The notes: generated from the letters alone by a model not told the origin. 64,000 nucleotides of DNA from Streptomyces sp. NBC_00663 (GCF_036226885.1 NZ_CP109027.1:6324001-6388000), one strand, 5' to 3'. Counted from the first letter of the stretch, positions 8,693-18,011 are shown. Program-made: numbers and translations.

Positions 8693-11600
8693 CTACGGAG
8701 TGACCTTCTCGATCTTCACGCTGCCGATGCCCGCGACCGTGCCGCGCGCGTTCACCAGCTGGACCTGGCCGAAGAACTCACGGCCCTCCGGGGCGGGCGC
8801 CGCGGCGGTGACGCTCGCGGCGACGTCCGTGGAGGCACCCGTGCCCAGCTTCACCGCGGCCGAGTCGTCGACCGTGACGGCGCCGAGCGCGGAGGAGAAG
8901 AACACGTCCTGGTAGTCGTACGCGGTGGACCCGGCCGGGACCGAGTAGCCGACGACCTCGATGGTGTACGTACCGGCGGCCGGGGAGGCGATGGAGACGG
9001 CCTCCTCCGAGTCACCGTCGGCGGACTGGCCGACCTGGGTGCCCGCCGCGTTGTAGACCGTGAGGTCCAGGTCGGCGGCGGCGTCGGAGACGTTGCCGAT
9101 GACCACGTCGAGCGACTTGGCGCCCTCGGGCACCTCGACCGTGGTGGTCTGGGTGGCACCCTCGGCGATGGTCGGACGGGCCGACTTGGCCGAGCCGAGC
9201 GGACCGCCGACGAGCTTGCCGTCGAGGGCGGCGAAGTTGTTCGTCACCTTCCAGGAGGCGGCGACCGGGGTGCCGACCTTGGCCTCGGGAACCGTCACGA
9301 CCGCGGGGTCGAAGGCGGCGCCGAGGACGGCGACGTCCAGCTTGTACGGGTTGTCGAGCAGCGGCGACGTACGGCGCGACTCGACCTCGATCTCCCAGAC
9401 ACCGGCCTGCGGGTCCGCGTACGAACGCACGTCGGGCTTGCAGCCGTTGCCGTCGAGGTAGTTGTTGTAGCAGTACGGGGTGCCGGTGTTGTCGACCGGA
9501 GTGCCGTACGGGTGGATCGCGATGAACCGGGTCTGGCTCTTGTCCTTCAGCCCGCCGATCGCGACCTCGAGGGACTTGGCGCCCTCGGGGACGGTCACGA
9601 AGTACGACTGCGTGCTGTTGCGCTGGACGGTGTTCGACGCCGAGTAGGTGTACTTCACCGGCGACGAGACGACGACCGTGTTCAGGATCTGCTTGTCGAC
9701 GCCCTCGGTGAACGGGTCGTCCACGTTCAGGATCGCGCTCTTGACGCCGGCGGACGGCGACTTGGCGACGATCTTCACGGTGACCGGCTTGTTCAGCTCC
9801 AGCTTGACCAGGGAGGAGCCGGCGATGGAGAAGGTGCCGGAGGCGTTGTTCTCCAGGCTCAGCAGGTGCCAGATCGGCTTGTCGGCGCCGGTCGTACGGG
9901 TGATGGTGACCTCGTACGACTTCTTCACGCCGGCCTTCAGGCCGCCCTCACGGTCGTAGATGCCGGTGCCGAAGCCCGGCGTCTTCAGGAGCTGGTCGAT
10001 CGCGGTGTCGACCGGCGCCTTGACCGTGTAGTCGTGGGCGGTGGCGCCGTCCTTGATGGCGTCCCAGGCGTCCACGATGTTGATGAGGCCCGCGCCCTCC
10101 TCGTACGCCTGCACACCCTTGATGTGGTCGGCGGTCGAGGTCAGGGCGGTGCGCAGGTTCGCCGGGCTGAGGGCGATGCCCTTCTGCTTGGCGGCGCTCA
10201 GCAGCAGCGCCGAGGCGCCCGCGGCCTGCGGGGAGGCCATCGAGGTGCCCTGGAGCATCGAGTAGCCGGCCGGCAGCGTGTAGCCCGACTCGGCGACCGG
10301 GGAGCCCGGCAGCCAGGTCTGCGTGGTGTTGATGGAGGCACCCGGCGCGGACAGCGTCGGGGTGAACCCGCCGTCCTCACGCGGACCGCGCGAGGAGAAC
10401 GGCATCATCGCGTACGACTTCGTCACCGCGGAGCCGTAGTTGGAGGCCCACGTCGCCTTGGAGATGGCCGCGCCGACGGAGATCACCTTGTCGGCCAGAC
10501 CGGGGTCGCCGATGGTGTTGGCACCCGGGCCGGAGTTGCCGGCCGAGATGACCAGCTGGACGCCGTAGGTGTCGATGAGGCGCGTGTAGAGCTCGGAGCG
10601 CGCGTTGTTGCCGTCGTTCAGCGCCGGGAGGCCGCCGATGGACATGTTGACGATGTCGACACCGCGCTTGGTGACGAGGTCGATCATGCCCTCGGTGAGC
10701 GCGACGTTGGTGCAGCCGCCGGTCCAGGTGCAGGCACGGGACGAGACGATCTTCGCGCCCGGGGCCGCGCCGTTCATCTTCCCGCCGAACAGGCCGTTGG
10801 CGGAGGTGATGCCGGCGACGTGCGTGCCGTGTTCGGACTCGATGACGCCGATGTTGACGAAGTCCCGCTTCTGGCCGACCCAGTCGCCGCCGTACGGGTC
10901 CATCGGGACGTCCTTGCGGATCTCCACGACGAACGGCTGGCGCTCGACCACGTCGGTGGCCGGGTTGTCGGTACCGAAGTAGCCGATCTGGAACCCGTCC
11001 TTGTACGGCTTCATCGGCGCGTCGTCGCTGAAGTCGTTGTTGTTGTTCAGGTCGACCCGGACGGTCCCGGCGGCGGCGTCGTAGAGCACGCCCCAGGAGT
11101 CGGTGGTGTCGCCGTCACGGTTGGCGTCACCGGCCGCGTCGCCGCCGGTGGTGTACGACTCAAGGAAGGTGCTGACCGAGTACGAACCCGCGGGCGCCGT
11201 CCAGGTCTTGCCGCCGTACGTGAACGTCGGGCCGGAGACGTTGGTGACCTGCGGGCGCCAGGTGCGGTCGCTGTCCAGGATCGGGTCGGTCGCCGTGACC
11301 CAGTCGACGATCTTGCGCTCGCCGGTGGTGGTCTTCTGAAGCGCCGGGTGGCCGAGGTCGACGCCCGAGTCCAGGATGCCGATGGTGATGCCGCGGCCGT
11401 CCGCCTTCGGGTGGTCCTTCACGAAGTCGACGGCGCCCGTCTCGAAGGACGGGTTGTACGGGTTCTCGGCGGGGGTGTTCTTGCCCGGGGCCGGGTAGGC
11501 CGTCGCCGTCGCGGAGGACGACGCGCCCTTCGCGGTGTCGGCGGCCGGCGTCGGGTCGTCGAGCGCGATCTCCTGCCGCAGGTCGATGCCGTGCACGGAG

Positions 11601-12007
11601 GAGAGCTTGGCGGCGGCGGCGATGGCCGCGTCCGCCTTGCCGGTCGGGACGGTGGCGCGGACGTAGCCGAGCTTGTCGTAGGTCTTGCCCACGGAGCCGC
11701 CCTTGACCGCGTCCAGCTCCTCGGCGACCTGCTCGGTCTTGCCGGGGGCGGTGGCGACCATCAGCGTGACGTTCTTGTCGCCGTCGGCCTTGGCCTCGGC
11801 GAGGAGGTCCGCGTCGTCCGAACCGAGCTTCGCGTCGGCCGACTTGACGCCGGGGTCGGCCGCGGCCGGTGTGGCGTCGTCGGCGGAGAAGGCCATGGGT
11901 ATCGGGCCTGCCGCGGAGAGCGCGGCCACGAGACCGGCGGCCACGGCTATGCGCGCCACGCGTCTCGCGCCGCCCGATATCGGATCGCGCTGGGGGGTGT
12001 GGGTCAT
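8693..12007 (-). CDS. Secreted S8 family serine peptidase (subtilase)
   Basis: A 1104-residue secreted protease. Start at ATG 12007 (MTHTPQ) is preferred: AGGG sits about 6 nt before it, while the ATG at 12013 directly abuts that site. A Sec-type signal (RRVARIAVAAGLVAALSA) ends around residue 41, followed by a propeptide with an inhibitor-like segment. The triad is D213 (ILDSGVD), H393 (HGTHVAGI) and S589 (GTSMASP). About 180 residues separate Asp and His, far more than in classical subtilisins, and this insertion holds Asp/Asn-rich strings such as DLNNNNDFSDDAP that could bind calcium. Two beta domains follow, each with a VPEGAKSL-V-IG motif, resembling pre-peptidase C-terminal domains. It likely digests extracellular protein. 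Confidence 0.92.
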   Translation of the reverse strand: MTHTPQRDPISGGARRVARIAVAAGLVAALSAAGPIPMAFSADDATPAAADPGVKSADAKLGSDDADLLAEAKADGDKNVTLMVATAPGKTEQVAEELDAVKGGSVGKTYDKLGYVRATVPTGKADAAIAAAAKLSSVHGIDLRQEIALDDPTPAADTAKGASSSATATAYPAPGKNTPAENPYNPSFETGAVDFVKDHPKADGRGITIGILDSGVDLGHPALQKTTTGERKIVDWVTATDPILDSDRTWRPQVTNVSGPTFTYGGKTWTAPAGSYSVSTFLESYTTGGDAAGDANRDGDTTDSWGVLYDAAAGTVRVDLNNNNDFSDDAPMKPYKDGFQIGYFGTDNPATDVVERQPFVVEIRKDVPMDPYGGDWVGQKRDFVNIGVIESEHGTHVAGITSANGLFGGKMNGAAPGAKIVSSRACTWTGGCTNVALTEGMIDLVTKRGVDIVNMSIGGLPALNDGNNARSELYTRLIDTYGVQLVISAGNSGPGANTIGDPGLADKVISVGAAISKATWASNYGSAVTKSYAMMPFSSRGPREDGGFTPTLSAPGASINTTQTWLPGSPVAESGYTLPAGYSMLQGTSMASPQAAGASALLLSAAKQKGIALSPANLRTALTSTADHIKGVQAYEEGAGLINIVDAWDAIKDGATAHDYTVKAPVDTAIDQLLKTPGFGTGIYDREGGLKAGVKKSYEVTITRTTGADKPIWHLLSLENNASGTFSIAGSSLVKLELNKPVTVKIVAKSPSAGVKSAILNVDDPFTEGVDKQILNTVVVSSPVKYTYSASNTVQRNSTQSYFVTVPEGAKSLEVAIGGLKDKSQTRFIAIHPYGTPVDNTGTPYCYNNYLDGNGCKPDVRSYADPQAGVWEIEVESRRTSPLLDNPYKLDVAVLGAAFDPAVVTVPEAKVGTPVAASWKVTNNFAALDGKLVGGPLGSAKSARPTIAEGATQTTTVEVPEGAKSLDVVIGNVSDAAADLDLTVYNAAGTQVGQSADGDSEEAVSIASPAAGTYTIEVVGYSVPAGSTAYDYQDVFFSSALGAVTVDDSAAVKLGTGASTDVAASVTAAAPAPEGREFFGQVQLVNARGTVAGIGSVKIEKVTP

Positions 12008-12223
12008 CGGCATCCCTTGTAGGTAAAGGAACGTACGGATGCGGCCCGGGCCGATCGGTCCTGACCGCGAAGGTCCGGAAATGCGACCCGGACGATCGCA
12101 CAGCTTTACGCATGGGAAGGATGTTTAGGGAGAGTTGACCGAATCGATATAGGCGGATGGGGAAAACCCGCGATCCCCTTTAGGGACATGGGTGAGGAAA
12201 CGGGCGAACTGCCCCGTCGATTC

Positions 12224-12751
12224 TCAGACTTCTCTGGTACGCGCGTAGTGCCGCGACGCCTTCGCCCGGTTCCCGCACGCCGCCATCGAGCACCAGCGGC
12301 GGGTGCCGTTGCGCGAGGTGTCGAAGAAGTGCAGGATGCACGCCTCGTGGGCGCAGCCGCGGATGCGGTCGGGCGCGGTGGTGAGCAGTTCCAGATAGCC
12401 CCGGGCGGCGAGCCAGGCCGGCCCCCAGGCGGGATCGCGGAACTCGGGGATCTCGCCCGGCCCTTCGGCGGTGAGGGTGGCCCGGATACGGCCATGATCG
12501 AGCACGGCGTCCAGCGGAGCCGTCTCACCCCCGTCCACGGCCTTGCGCAGCGCGTCCCGCGCCTGGAGGGTGTGCCGCAGCGTCGCCGCGTCCGCCTCGA
12601 ACCGCGCGTCGAGCGCGTTGGCCGCGAGCCAGACGTCGAGCCCGTCGGTGTCCTGGAGCAGATCCTGGACGGCTCCTTCCCGCATCCACCGCGTGTTGAG
12701 CAGATCGAGTGCGAGGGGCTCGCCGGTGAGGGGGCGCGGGTCGGCTGACAT
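12224..12751 (-). CDS. CGNR zinc-finger / ABATE domain protein, probable regulator
   Basis: A 175-residue protein with AAGGAG well placed before its ATG. Residues 1-120 fit the ABATE (stress-induced RNA-binding-like) domain: LALDLLNTRWM near the start, then a helical region. Residues about 135-170 form the CGNR zinc finger, with Cys in GCAHEACILHFFD and in WCSMAACGNRAK. The family is regarded as putative nucleic-acid-binding regulators. It is divergent from a VOC-fold gene, an arrangement often seen when the regulator controls its neighbour; the 107-bp gap holds repeated TAACC-type motifs. Confidence 0.85.
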   Translation of the reverse strand: MSADPRPLTGEPLALDLLNTRWMREGAVQDLLQDTDGLDVWLAANALDARFEADAATLRHTLQARDALRKAVDGGETAPLDAVLDHGRIRATLTAEGPGEIPEFRDPAWGPAWLAARGYLELLTTAPDRIRGCAHEACILHFFDTSRNGTRRWCSMAACGNRAKASRHYARTREV

Positions 12752-12767
12752 GCGGGTCTCCTTCGAT

Positions 12768-12840
12768 GCTAACCGCTCAAGGGTACGTGAGGGGTTGCGT
12801 CCGCCGCATCTAACCCTTAACTTTATTGAGAGAGGTTAGC
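12768..12840. promoter_or_regulatory. Divergent promoter region with repeated CTAACC half-sites
   Basis: GCTAACC at 12768-12774 and GGTTAGC at 12834-12840 are exact inverses. A further CTAACC lies at 12810-12815, next to a locally AT-rich CTTAACTTTATTG. Together they flank the space between the CGNR gene and the VOC gene and could be operator half-sites for the CGNR protein. No experiment or known site supports this; it is pattern-based. Confidence 0.3.
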
Positions 12841-12858
12841 CACCCGAAGGGATGAATC

Positions 12859-13302
12859 ATGACCCTGCGCACCGGCCACATCGGCCTGAACGTCACCGAT
12901 CTCGACCGCTCACTCGCCTTCTACCGGGACGTCCTGGGCTTCACGCTGATCGCCGAGGGCAAGGAGGAAGGCCGTCGGTACGCGTTCCTGGGCGACGGCT
13001 CGGCCCTGGTCCTCACCCTCTGGCAGCAGGCGGAGGAGGCGTACGCGGGCGACCGCGCGGGCCTGCACCACCTCGCCTTCGAGGCGGACTCGATCGCGAG
13101 GGTGCGGGAGTACGAGGAGGCGCTGCGGACGTACGGCGTGGACTTCGCCTATGAGGGAGTCGTCGCCCACCGCGAGGGCGCGGCCTCGGGCGGCATCTTC
13201 TTCCACGACCCCGACGGGACCCGGCTGGAGATCTCGGTGCCGAGCGGGGTGGAGGGGGCACCGGCACCGGTGGAATCGGCCCCGACCTGCGGGTTCTTCT
13301 AG
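12859..13302 (+). CDS. VOC family protein (glyoxalase/dioxygenase fold)
   Basis: A 147-residue single-domain protein of the vicinal oxygen chelate superfamily. It has the paired beta-alpha-beta-beta-beta layout: HIGLNVTDLDRSLAFYRDVLGF at the N-terminus (read as HIGLNVTDLDR then SLAFYRDVLGF), LHHLAFEAD at mid-protein, and FFHDPDGTRLEI near the end, where His and Glu are candidate metal ligands. Substrate cannot be told. GAAGG lies 8 nt before the ATG. The next gene starts 2 bp downstream, so the two are cotranscribed. Confidence 0.88.
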   Translation: MTLRTGHIGLNVTDLDRSLAFYRDVLGFTLIAEGKEEGRRYAFLGDGSALVLTLWQQAEEAYAGDRAGLHHLAFEADSIARVREYEEALRTYGVDFAYEGVVAHREGAASGGIFFHDPDGTRLEISVPSGVEGAPAPVESAPTCGFF

Positions 13303-13304
13303 CC

Positions 13305-14192
13305 ATGGGCGTCTATCACGCGGGCTCACGGACCGTGCAGGAACGGGTGGGGGTGCGGGAGCGGGCGGATCACGTGGGCGCCTCGATCGGAGAGGGCATC
13401 AAGCCGGTCGCCGCCGCGTTCCTGGAGTCGCAGCCCCTGCTGATCGTGGGCGCCGCCGACCCGTCGACGGGCGCGGTCTGGGCGTCCCCGCTCGCCGGAC
13501 CGCCGGGCTTCGTACGGGCGACGGGCCCACGGCAGATGTCGGTGACGGGAGGGGTCCCGGCGGCGGACCCGCTCGCCACGGCGCTGGCCACCCCGGGTGC
13601 GGTGGTCGGCACCATCGCCCTCGACCCGCGCACCCGCCGCCGTATGCGCCTCAACGGCCGACTCCGGCCCACGGAACGCGGGTTCGCGGTAGCGGCGGAC
13701 CGGGTCTTCGCCAACTGCCCGAAGTACCTCCAGCGGAGGGAGTCGTACGAGGTGGTGGCCGGCCGGGGTGAAGGGGTGCCGCGGCGAGGGCGTGAACTCT
13801 CCTCGGATCAGGCGGAGTTCATCACCGCGTCCGACACCTTCTTCCTGACGACCGTGCATCCGGACGGCGCCGACACCAGCCACCGGGGCGGCAACCCGGG
13901 CTTCGTGAGGGTGGATTCGCCGGGCGAGCTCAGTTGGCGGGACTACCCGGGCAACTCGATGTTCCTCACCCTGGGGAACCTCGCGGCGGACCCGCGGGCG
14001 GGCATGCTCTTCCTGGACTGGACGACCGGCACGACCCTCCAACTGACGGGTGAGGCCCGCACGGAGTTCGACGCGGCGGGTGGTCGCAGGGTGCGGCTGA
14101 CGATCCGAGAGGTCGTCGAGACGCGGGAGGCGGTGCCGCTGCGCTGGTCGCCCCCTGAATACTCACCGGCCAATCCGGATCCGGCGGACTAA
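13305..14192 (+). CDS. Pyridoxamine 5'-phosphate oxidase-fold (FMN-binding split-barrel) protein
   Basis: A 295-residue protein starting 2 bp after the VOC stop. It resembles the pyridoxamine phosphate oxidase-like family often annotated in Streptomyces: GEGIKPVAAAFLESQPLLIVGAAD, then LDPRTRRRMRLNGRL, FANCPKYLQRR, and a second domain with FFLTTVHPDGADTSHRGGNPGF and GNSMFLTLGNLAADPRAG (quoted in short pieces: FLTTVHPDGADTSH, GNSMFLTLGNL). The arrangement suggests two split barrels binding a flavin. No substrate is implied. It is followed after 9 bp by a Nudix gene on the same strand. Confidence 0.8.
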   Translation: MGVYHAGSRTVQERVGVRERADHVGASIGEGIKPVAAAFLESQPLLIVGAADPSTGAVWASPLAGPPGFVRATGPRQMSVTGGVPAADPLATALATPGAVVGTIALDPRTRRRMRLNGRLRPTERGFAVAADRVFANCPKYLQRRESYEVVAGRGEGVPRRGRELSSDQAEFITASDTFFLTTVHPDGADTSHRGGNPGFVRVDSPGELSWRDYPGNSMFLTLGNLAADPRAGMLFLDWTTGTTLQLTGEARTEFDAAGGRRVRLTIREVVETREAVPLRWSPPEYSPANPDPAD

Positions 14193-14201
14193 CGTCCCCC
14201 T

Positions 14202-14660
14202 ATGCGCAAGAAGTTGAGGGTGGCGGCCTACGCCATGTGCGTCCGTGACGAGCGCCTCCTGCTCGCCCGCTGGATCGGCGACGACGGCCGGCCGGAGTGG
14301 ACCCTGCCGGGCGGCGGCATGGAGCACGGCGAGGATCCCTACGACACGGTCCTGCGGGAGGTGGCGGAGGAGACCGGGTACACGGTCGAGATCACGGGAC
14401 TGCTCGGCGTGGACTCCATCCGCCTCACACAGGCGCGGCGTTGGGGCCGGAGCATCGACCGCCAGGGCCTGCGCCTCGTCTATGAGGCCAGGGTCACCGG
14501 CGGTGAGCTCCGCCCCGAGGTCGGCGGCTCCACGGACATGGCGGCCTGGCACCCGCTGGCGGAGGTGCCCGCGCTGAACCGGGTCGCACTGGTGGACGTG
14601 GGGCTGGCGTTGTGGCGGGAACGGCCGGTGACGGGGCGGGCGACGGGCGTCCGGGAGTAA
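14202..14660 (+). CDS. Nudix hydrolase
   Basis: A 152-residue protein with a complete Nudix box: GGGMEHGEDPYDTVL joined to REVAEETGY fits G-x5-E-x7-REUxEExGU, starting near residue 36. The family cleaves nucleoside diphosphates linked to another moiety; the substrate is not readable. No clear ribosome site precedes the ATG, so translation may depend on readthrough from the gene 9 bp upstream or on a leaderless message. Confidence 0.9.
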   Translation: MRKKLRVAAYAMCVRDERLLLARWIGDDGRPEWTLPGGGMEHGEDPYDTVLREVAEETGYTVEITGLLGVDSIRLTQARRWGRSIDRQGLRLVYEARVTGGELRPEVGGSTDMAAWHPLAEVPALNRVALVDVGLALWRERPVTGRATGVRE

Positions 14661-14744
14661 CCGGATGGGCCGCCGCGATTCCCTCCCGGGCGGGCCCCTC
14701 GTCTGGGATGCTGAACGGTATCGCCATTGCCGAGGGGGACGGCC

Positions 14745-15158
14745 ATGGAATGGTCGATGTCCATCACATACGGGGCCCTGGGCGGCCTGGTCGTGGAGAT
14801 CGTGGTCTTCTACGGCCGGATCGCGACGTGGCAGGCGGCCAGGCACCGGGCGCTGTCGCGGAACCGGCGGCGCGACAAGCTGCCGCGCTTCGACAAGTAC
14901 ATCGACCCGCCCTCCGACGCGCTGGCCGCCCTCACCCGGATCTGCCTCGGCGCCGGTGCCGGCTGGCTCTTCGCCCCCCAACTGACGGGCTCCCTCGCGA
15001 CGGTGGCGGTGGGGGCGTCGGCGCCGGCGCTGCTGCGGCAGTTCGGGAGCGCGCGCACGCTCCAGGCGGTGATCGCGGGGGCGCACCCCGAACCGGCGGC
15101 GCCCGCGGCATCCTCGGCGTCCGCCGCCTCGGCCGGTGAGGAAGTCCTGGAGTCATGA
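14745..15158 (+). CDS. Small membrane protein of unknown function
   Basis: 137 residues from the ATG at 14745, preceded by GAGGGGGA. One hydrophobic segment spans about residues 5-25 (SITYGALGGLVVEIVVFYG). A basic stretch (RHRALSRNRRRDKLPRFDKY) follows, then a second moderately hydrophobic Ala/Gly-rich region around 65-95. I do not recognise the family. Its stop codon overlaps the start of the next gene (ATGA), so the two are translationally coupled and may act together at the membrane. Confidence 0.65.
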   Translation: MEWSMSITYGALGGLVVEIVVFYGRIATWQAARHRALSRNRRRDKLPRFDKYIDPPSDALAALTRICLGAGAGWLFAPQLTGSLATVAVGASAPALLRQFGSARTLQAVIAGAHPEPAAPAASSASAASAGEEVLES

Positions 15159-16054
15159 CCCGCCGCCTCGCGGAACGCTACTGGGCCTCCCTGACGGACT
15201 CCCACCCCGAGGCCCTGGACCACCTCGTCGAGCACGGCCGCCGCCGGTATCTGCCGCTGTGGCGGAGGTACGTGGCGTCGCTGCTGGACGTCGAGCCGCT
15301 CGCCCTTGAGGGCGGTGCGGGCGCGCCTCGGGAAGAGGGGGGCGAGGAGTCGGAACCCCCGACGTCCACCCTCTACTACACCCTCGACACGGACATCGAC
15401 CTCGGACAGGCCGCACCCGCGCGCGGGATCGGCCGGGTCATGGCCGGCTGGGCGCTCGCGGCGGTCTTCGTCGCCGTGGCCGTGCTTGGTTTCTCGCTCC
15501 ACTTCGGTGCCCGCCAGCAGGTCGTCCCGGTCATCGAGATCGGCGACGCCCCTCGTACGAGCCCGCCGCCCACGGCACGTGAGGAGCCCGGCGGGTTCGC
15601 CTGGGTCCCGCCCCAGGGCTGGCGCCGGGACGTGAAGACCGGTGCCGAGGTGCACTACACCTCCCCGGCGGGGGACCAGGAGGTCGCCGTGAAGTCCTCC
15701 CTGTCCCGGGGCGACCTCATGAAGACCTGGAAGGCGTCGGAGAAGAACGCCCGGCAGGGTCAGGACTACCGGAAGATCCGGCTCGACCCGGCCCGCTTCG
15801 AGGGCTGGCCCGCGGTGCTGTGGGAGTACACCTTCACGCTCCAGGGCGAGCCCTGGCGCGCGGTGCTCCTCGGCTTCACGGTGGAGGGGCGGACGTACCA
15901 GATCAACACCTGGTACCAGCCGACCGCGACCCAGCCGATCAAGACCTACGAGAAGGTCCGGGCGAGCTTCACCGTCCTGCCGTCGGAACCCTCCACTACC
16001 CCGCCAGATGAACAGGGCGTGACCACCGTCCGCCCACCCGACGAGCCCTCGTAG
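15155..16054 (+). CDS. Membrane-anchored protein with extracytoplasmic domain shared with the 49-51 kb kinase
   Basis: A 299-residue single-pass protein. Residues 1-90 are cytoplasmic (RRLAERYWASLTDSHPEALDHL), a transmembrane helix lies at about 94-118 (GWALAAVFVAVAVLGFSL), then a short Pro/Thr linker and an extracytoplasmic domain at about 147-277. That domain aligns by eye at about 70% identity over about 130 residues with the C-terminus of the Ser/Thr kinase at 48846-50981 (shared WRRDVKTGAEVHYTSP, WEYTFTL and NTWYQP). Here there is no kinase domain. It may be a sensor or ligand-binding partner without catalysis. Starts by ATGA overlap with the preceding membrane protein gene. Confidence 0.75.
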   Translation: MTRRLAERYWASLTDSHPEALDHLVEHGRRRYLPLWRRYVASLLDVEPLALEGGAGAPREEGGEESEPPTSTLYYTLDTDIDLGQAAPARGIGRVMAGWALAAVFVAVAVLGFSLHFGARQQVVPVIEIGDAPRTSPPPTAREEPGGFAWVPPQGWRRDVKTGAEVHYTSPAGDQEVAVKSSLSRGDLMKTWKASEKNARQGQDYRKIRLDPARFEGWPAVLWEYTFTLQGEPWRAVLLGFTVEGRTYQINTWYQPTATQPIKTYEKVRASFTVLPSEPSTTPPDEQGVTTVRPPDEPS

Positions 16055-16220
16055 ACACCCAGGGTCCCCCAAGATCCACGTACGGTGATCGGCGTTGCGC
16101 GTTGCCGTCTCGTTCACGCGCAGGCCATTCCCGCTGCCAACGATCCAGAGTGAGCGGGTCGTTCGCCACGGCGAGCCCCGCGACCACTGCCGACGCGTTC
16201 GCACTCGGGGAGACCGCGCC

Positions 16221-18011
16221 ATGTCGCGCATACGCTCTGTCGCCACCTCCGCCCTCGCGGTCAACCGCCGCACCGTCCTCGCCGCCACCGGCGCCGCAGC
16301 CGTCTCCGCCGGCGTCGGCTACGCCCTGCGGCCCACCGACAGCCAGGCCGCCACCGCCACCTCGACCTCCGCCGCCGCCGGTTCCGGCATCGCGGCCGAG
16401 GCGCCCGTCGCCCAGTCCCGGCAGGCTCCGGCCGCCACCCCCCTCGCGCCCTACACCCGCGGCACCACCATCGCCACCGTCGCCGCCGCGCGCACCTCGT
16501 CCGGCTTCCGCCGCCTCGGCAACGGCCCCGGCTGGGGGCGTGTCGTCCGCGGCGACCTCGCCGCACCGAAGACCGGCCGCGCCGGGCGCCGTACCGCGCT
16601 CGCCGCGTTCGTGCAGCTCACCGACATGCACCTCATCGACGCCCAGCATCCGATGCGGCTCGAATACCTGCGCTCGACGGACGTGCACGCCTGGCGTCCG
16701 CAGGAGGCGCTGACCGTGCACGGCGCGGTCGCCCTCGTCGAGCGGATCAACGCGCTGCGCGGCGGCCCCGTCACCGGAGCCCCGCTGCACTTCGCGATGA
16801 CCACCGGCGACAACACGGACAACAACGCCAAGTCCGAGCTGGAGTGGTTCCTGAAGGTGATGAGCGGCGGCCGGATCAGCCCCAACTCCGGTGACCCGCG
16901 GCAGTACGAGGGCGTCCTGAACAGCGGCATCAAGCAGTACTGGCAGCCCGACACCACGGTCCGCGACGCCGACAAGCAGCGCGGCTTCCCGCACCTCGAC
17001 GGCTTCCTCGCCGCCGCGATCCGCGAGCTCAACAGCCCCGGCCTGAACCTGCCCTGGTACTCCACGGTCGGCAACCACGACGCCATGCCGCTCGGCTGCT
17101 ACGGCTCCCACGCCGACCCCTGGCTCACCGAGTACGCGGTCGGCGGCAAGAAGCTCATGAACCTGCCGGCCGCCGAGGCGAAGAAGCTCCAGGACGCCAT
17201 CAAGACGGCCAAGGACCCCAAGGGCGCCGGCTTCCGCGACCTGCTCAAGGCCCACGCCCGCGACATGCGCTCGGTGACGCCGGACGAGAACCGGGCACCG
17301 TACACGCCGGTCGAGTACGTCCAGGCGCACCTCGACCCGACCTACCGCGGTGTCGGCCCGGTCGGCCACGGCTACTCCACCGCCAACCTCGACGCGGGCA
17401 CCCAGTACTACACCTTCCGCATCGCCGACGACGTCATCGGCATCAGCCTCGACACCACCGACGCCGGCGGCCACTACGAAGGGTCCGTTGGTACGGCCCA
17501 GTTGAAGTGGCTGGAGAAGACGCTGACGGACAACAAGGACTCGTACGCCATCGTCTTCAGCCACCACACCAGCCAGTCCATGGACAACACCCGCCCCGAC
17601 CCGGCCCGCCCCGGCGAGCGCCGGCACAGCGGTGCGGAGGTCGTCGCCCTGCTGGGCCGCCACCGCAACGTCCTGGCCTGGGTCAACGGTCACATCCACC
17701 GCAACGACATCACCGCCCACGCGGGCTCCGGCGGCGGCCCCGGCTTCTGGGAGATCTCCACCGCCTCCCACGTCGACTACCCCCAGCTCGCCCGGGTCGT
17801 CGAGCTGGTGGACAACAAGGACGGCACGCTCTCCCTCTTCACCACCTGCGTCGAGTCCTCCGCCCCGCACCGCACGGATTTCGCCGACCTCTCCCAGACC
17901 GGCCTCGCGGCGCTGTACCGCGAGCTGTCGTTCAACGCCCCGGGCGCGAGCACCACGCTGGGTGGCGCGGCCCGGGACCGCAACACGGAGCTGGTGCTGA
18001 AGAAGGGCTGA
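16221..18011 (+). CDS. Tat-exported metallophosphoesterase (TIGR03767-like)
   Basis: A 596-residue calcineurin-type phosphoesterase. GGGGAGA lies 7 nt before the ATG. A Tat-type signal occurs near the N-terminus (NRRTVLAATGAAAVSAG), so it is probably exported folded with metals. Motifs of the dimetal site are QLTDMHLIDA (D-x-H), TTGDNTDNN, GNHDAMP, and the late histidines in FSHHTS and NGHIHRND. The overall layout matches the actinobacterial TIGR03767 group, whose substrate is unknown. It precedes a secreted serine hydrolase on the same strand after a 92-bp gap. Confidence 0.9.
   Translation: MSRIRSVATSALAVNRRTVLAATGAAAVSAGVGYALRPTDSQAATATSTSAAAGSGIAAEAPVAQSRQAPAATPLAPYTRGTTIATVAAARTSSGFRRLGNGPGWGRVVRGDLAAPKTGRAGRRTALAAFVQLTDMHLIDAQHPMRLEYLRSTDVHAWRPQEALTVHGAVALVERINALRGGPVTGAPLHFAMTTGDNTDNNAKSELEWFLKVMSGGRISPNSGDPRQYEGVLNSGIKQYWQPDTTVRDADKQRGFPHLDGFLAAAIRELNSPGLNLPWYSTVGNHDAMPLGCYGSHADPWLTEYAVGGKKLMNLPAAEAKKLQDAIKTAKDPKGAGFRDLLKAHARDMRSVTPDENRAPYTPVEYVQAHLDPTYRGVGPVGHGYSTANLDAGTQYYTFRIADDVIGISLDTTDAGGHYEGSVGTAQLKWLEKTLTDNKDSYAIVFSHHTSQSMDNTRPDPARPGERRHSGAEVVALLGRHRNVLAWVNGHIHRNDITAHAGSGGGPGFWEISTASHVDYPQLARVVELVDNKDGTLSLFTTCVESSAPHRTDFADLSQTGLAALYRELSFNAPGASTTLGGAARDRNTELVLKKG

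Noticed and set aside
9512..12022. 836-residue open frame on the plus strand opposite the subtilase gene
   Set aside because: Shadow of high-GC codon bias: Arg/Gly/Val-rich, no family motifs, and the minus strand has a clear protease.
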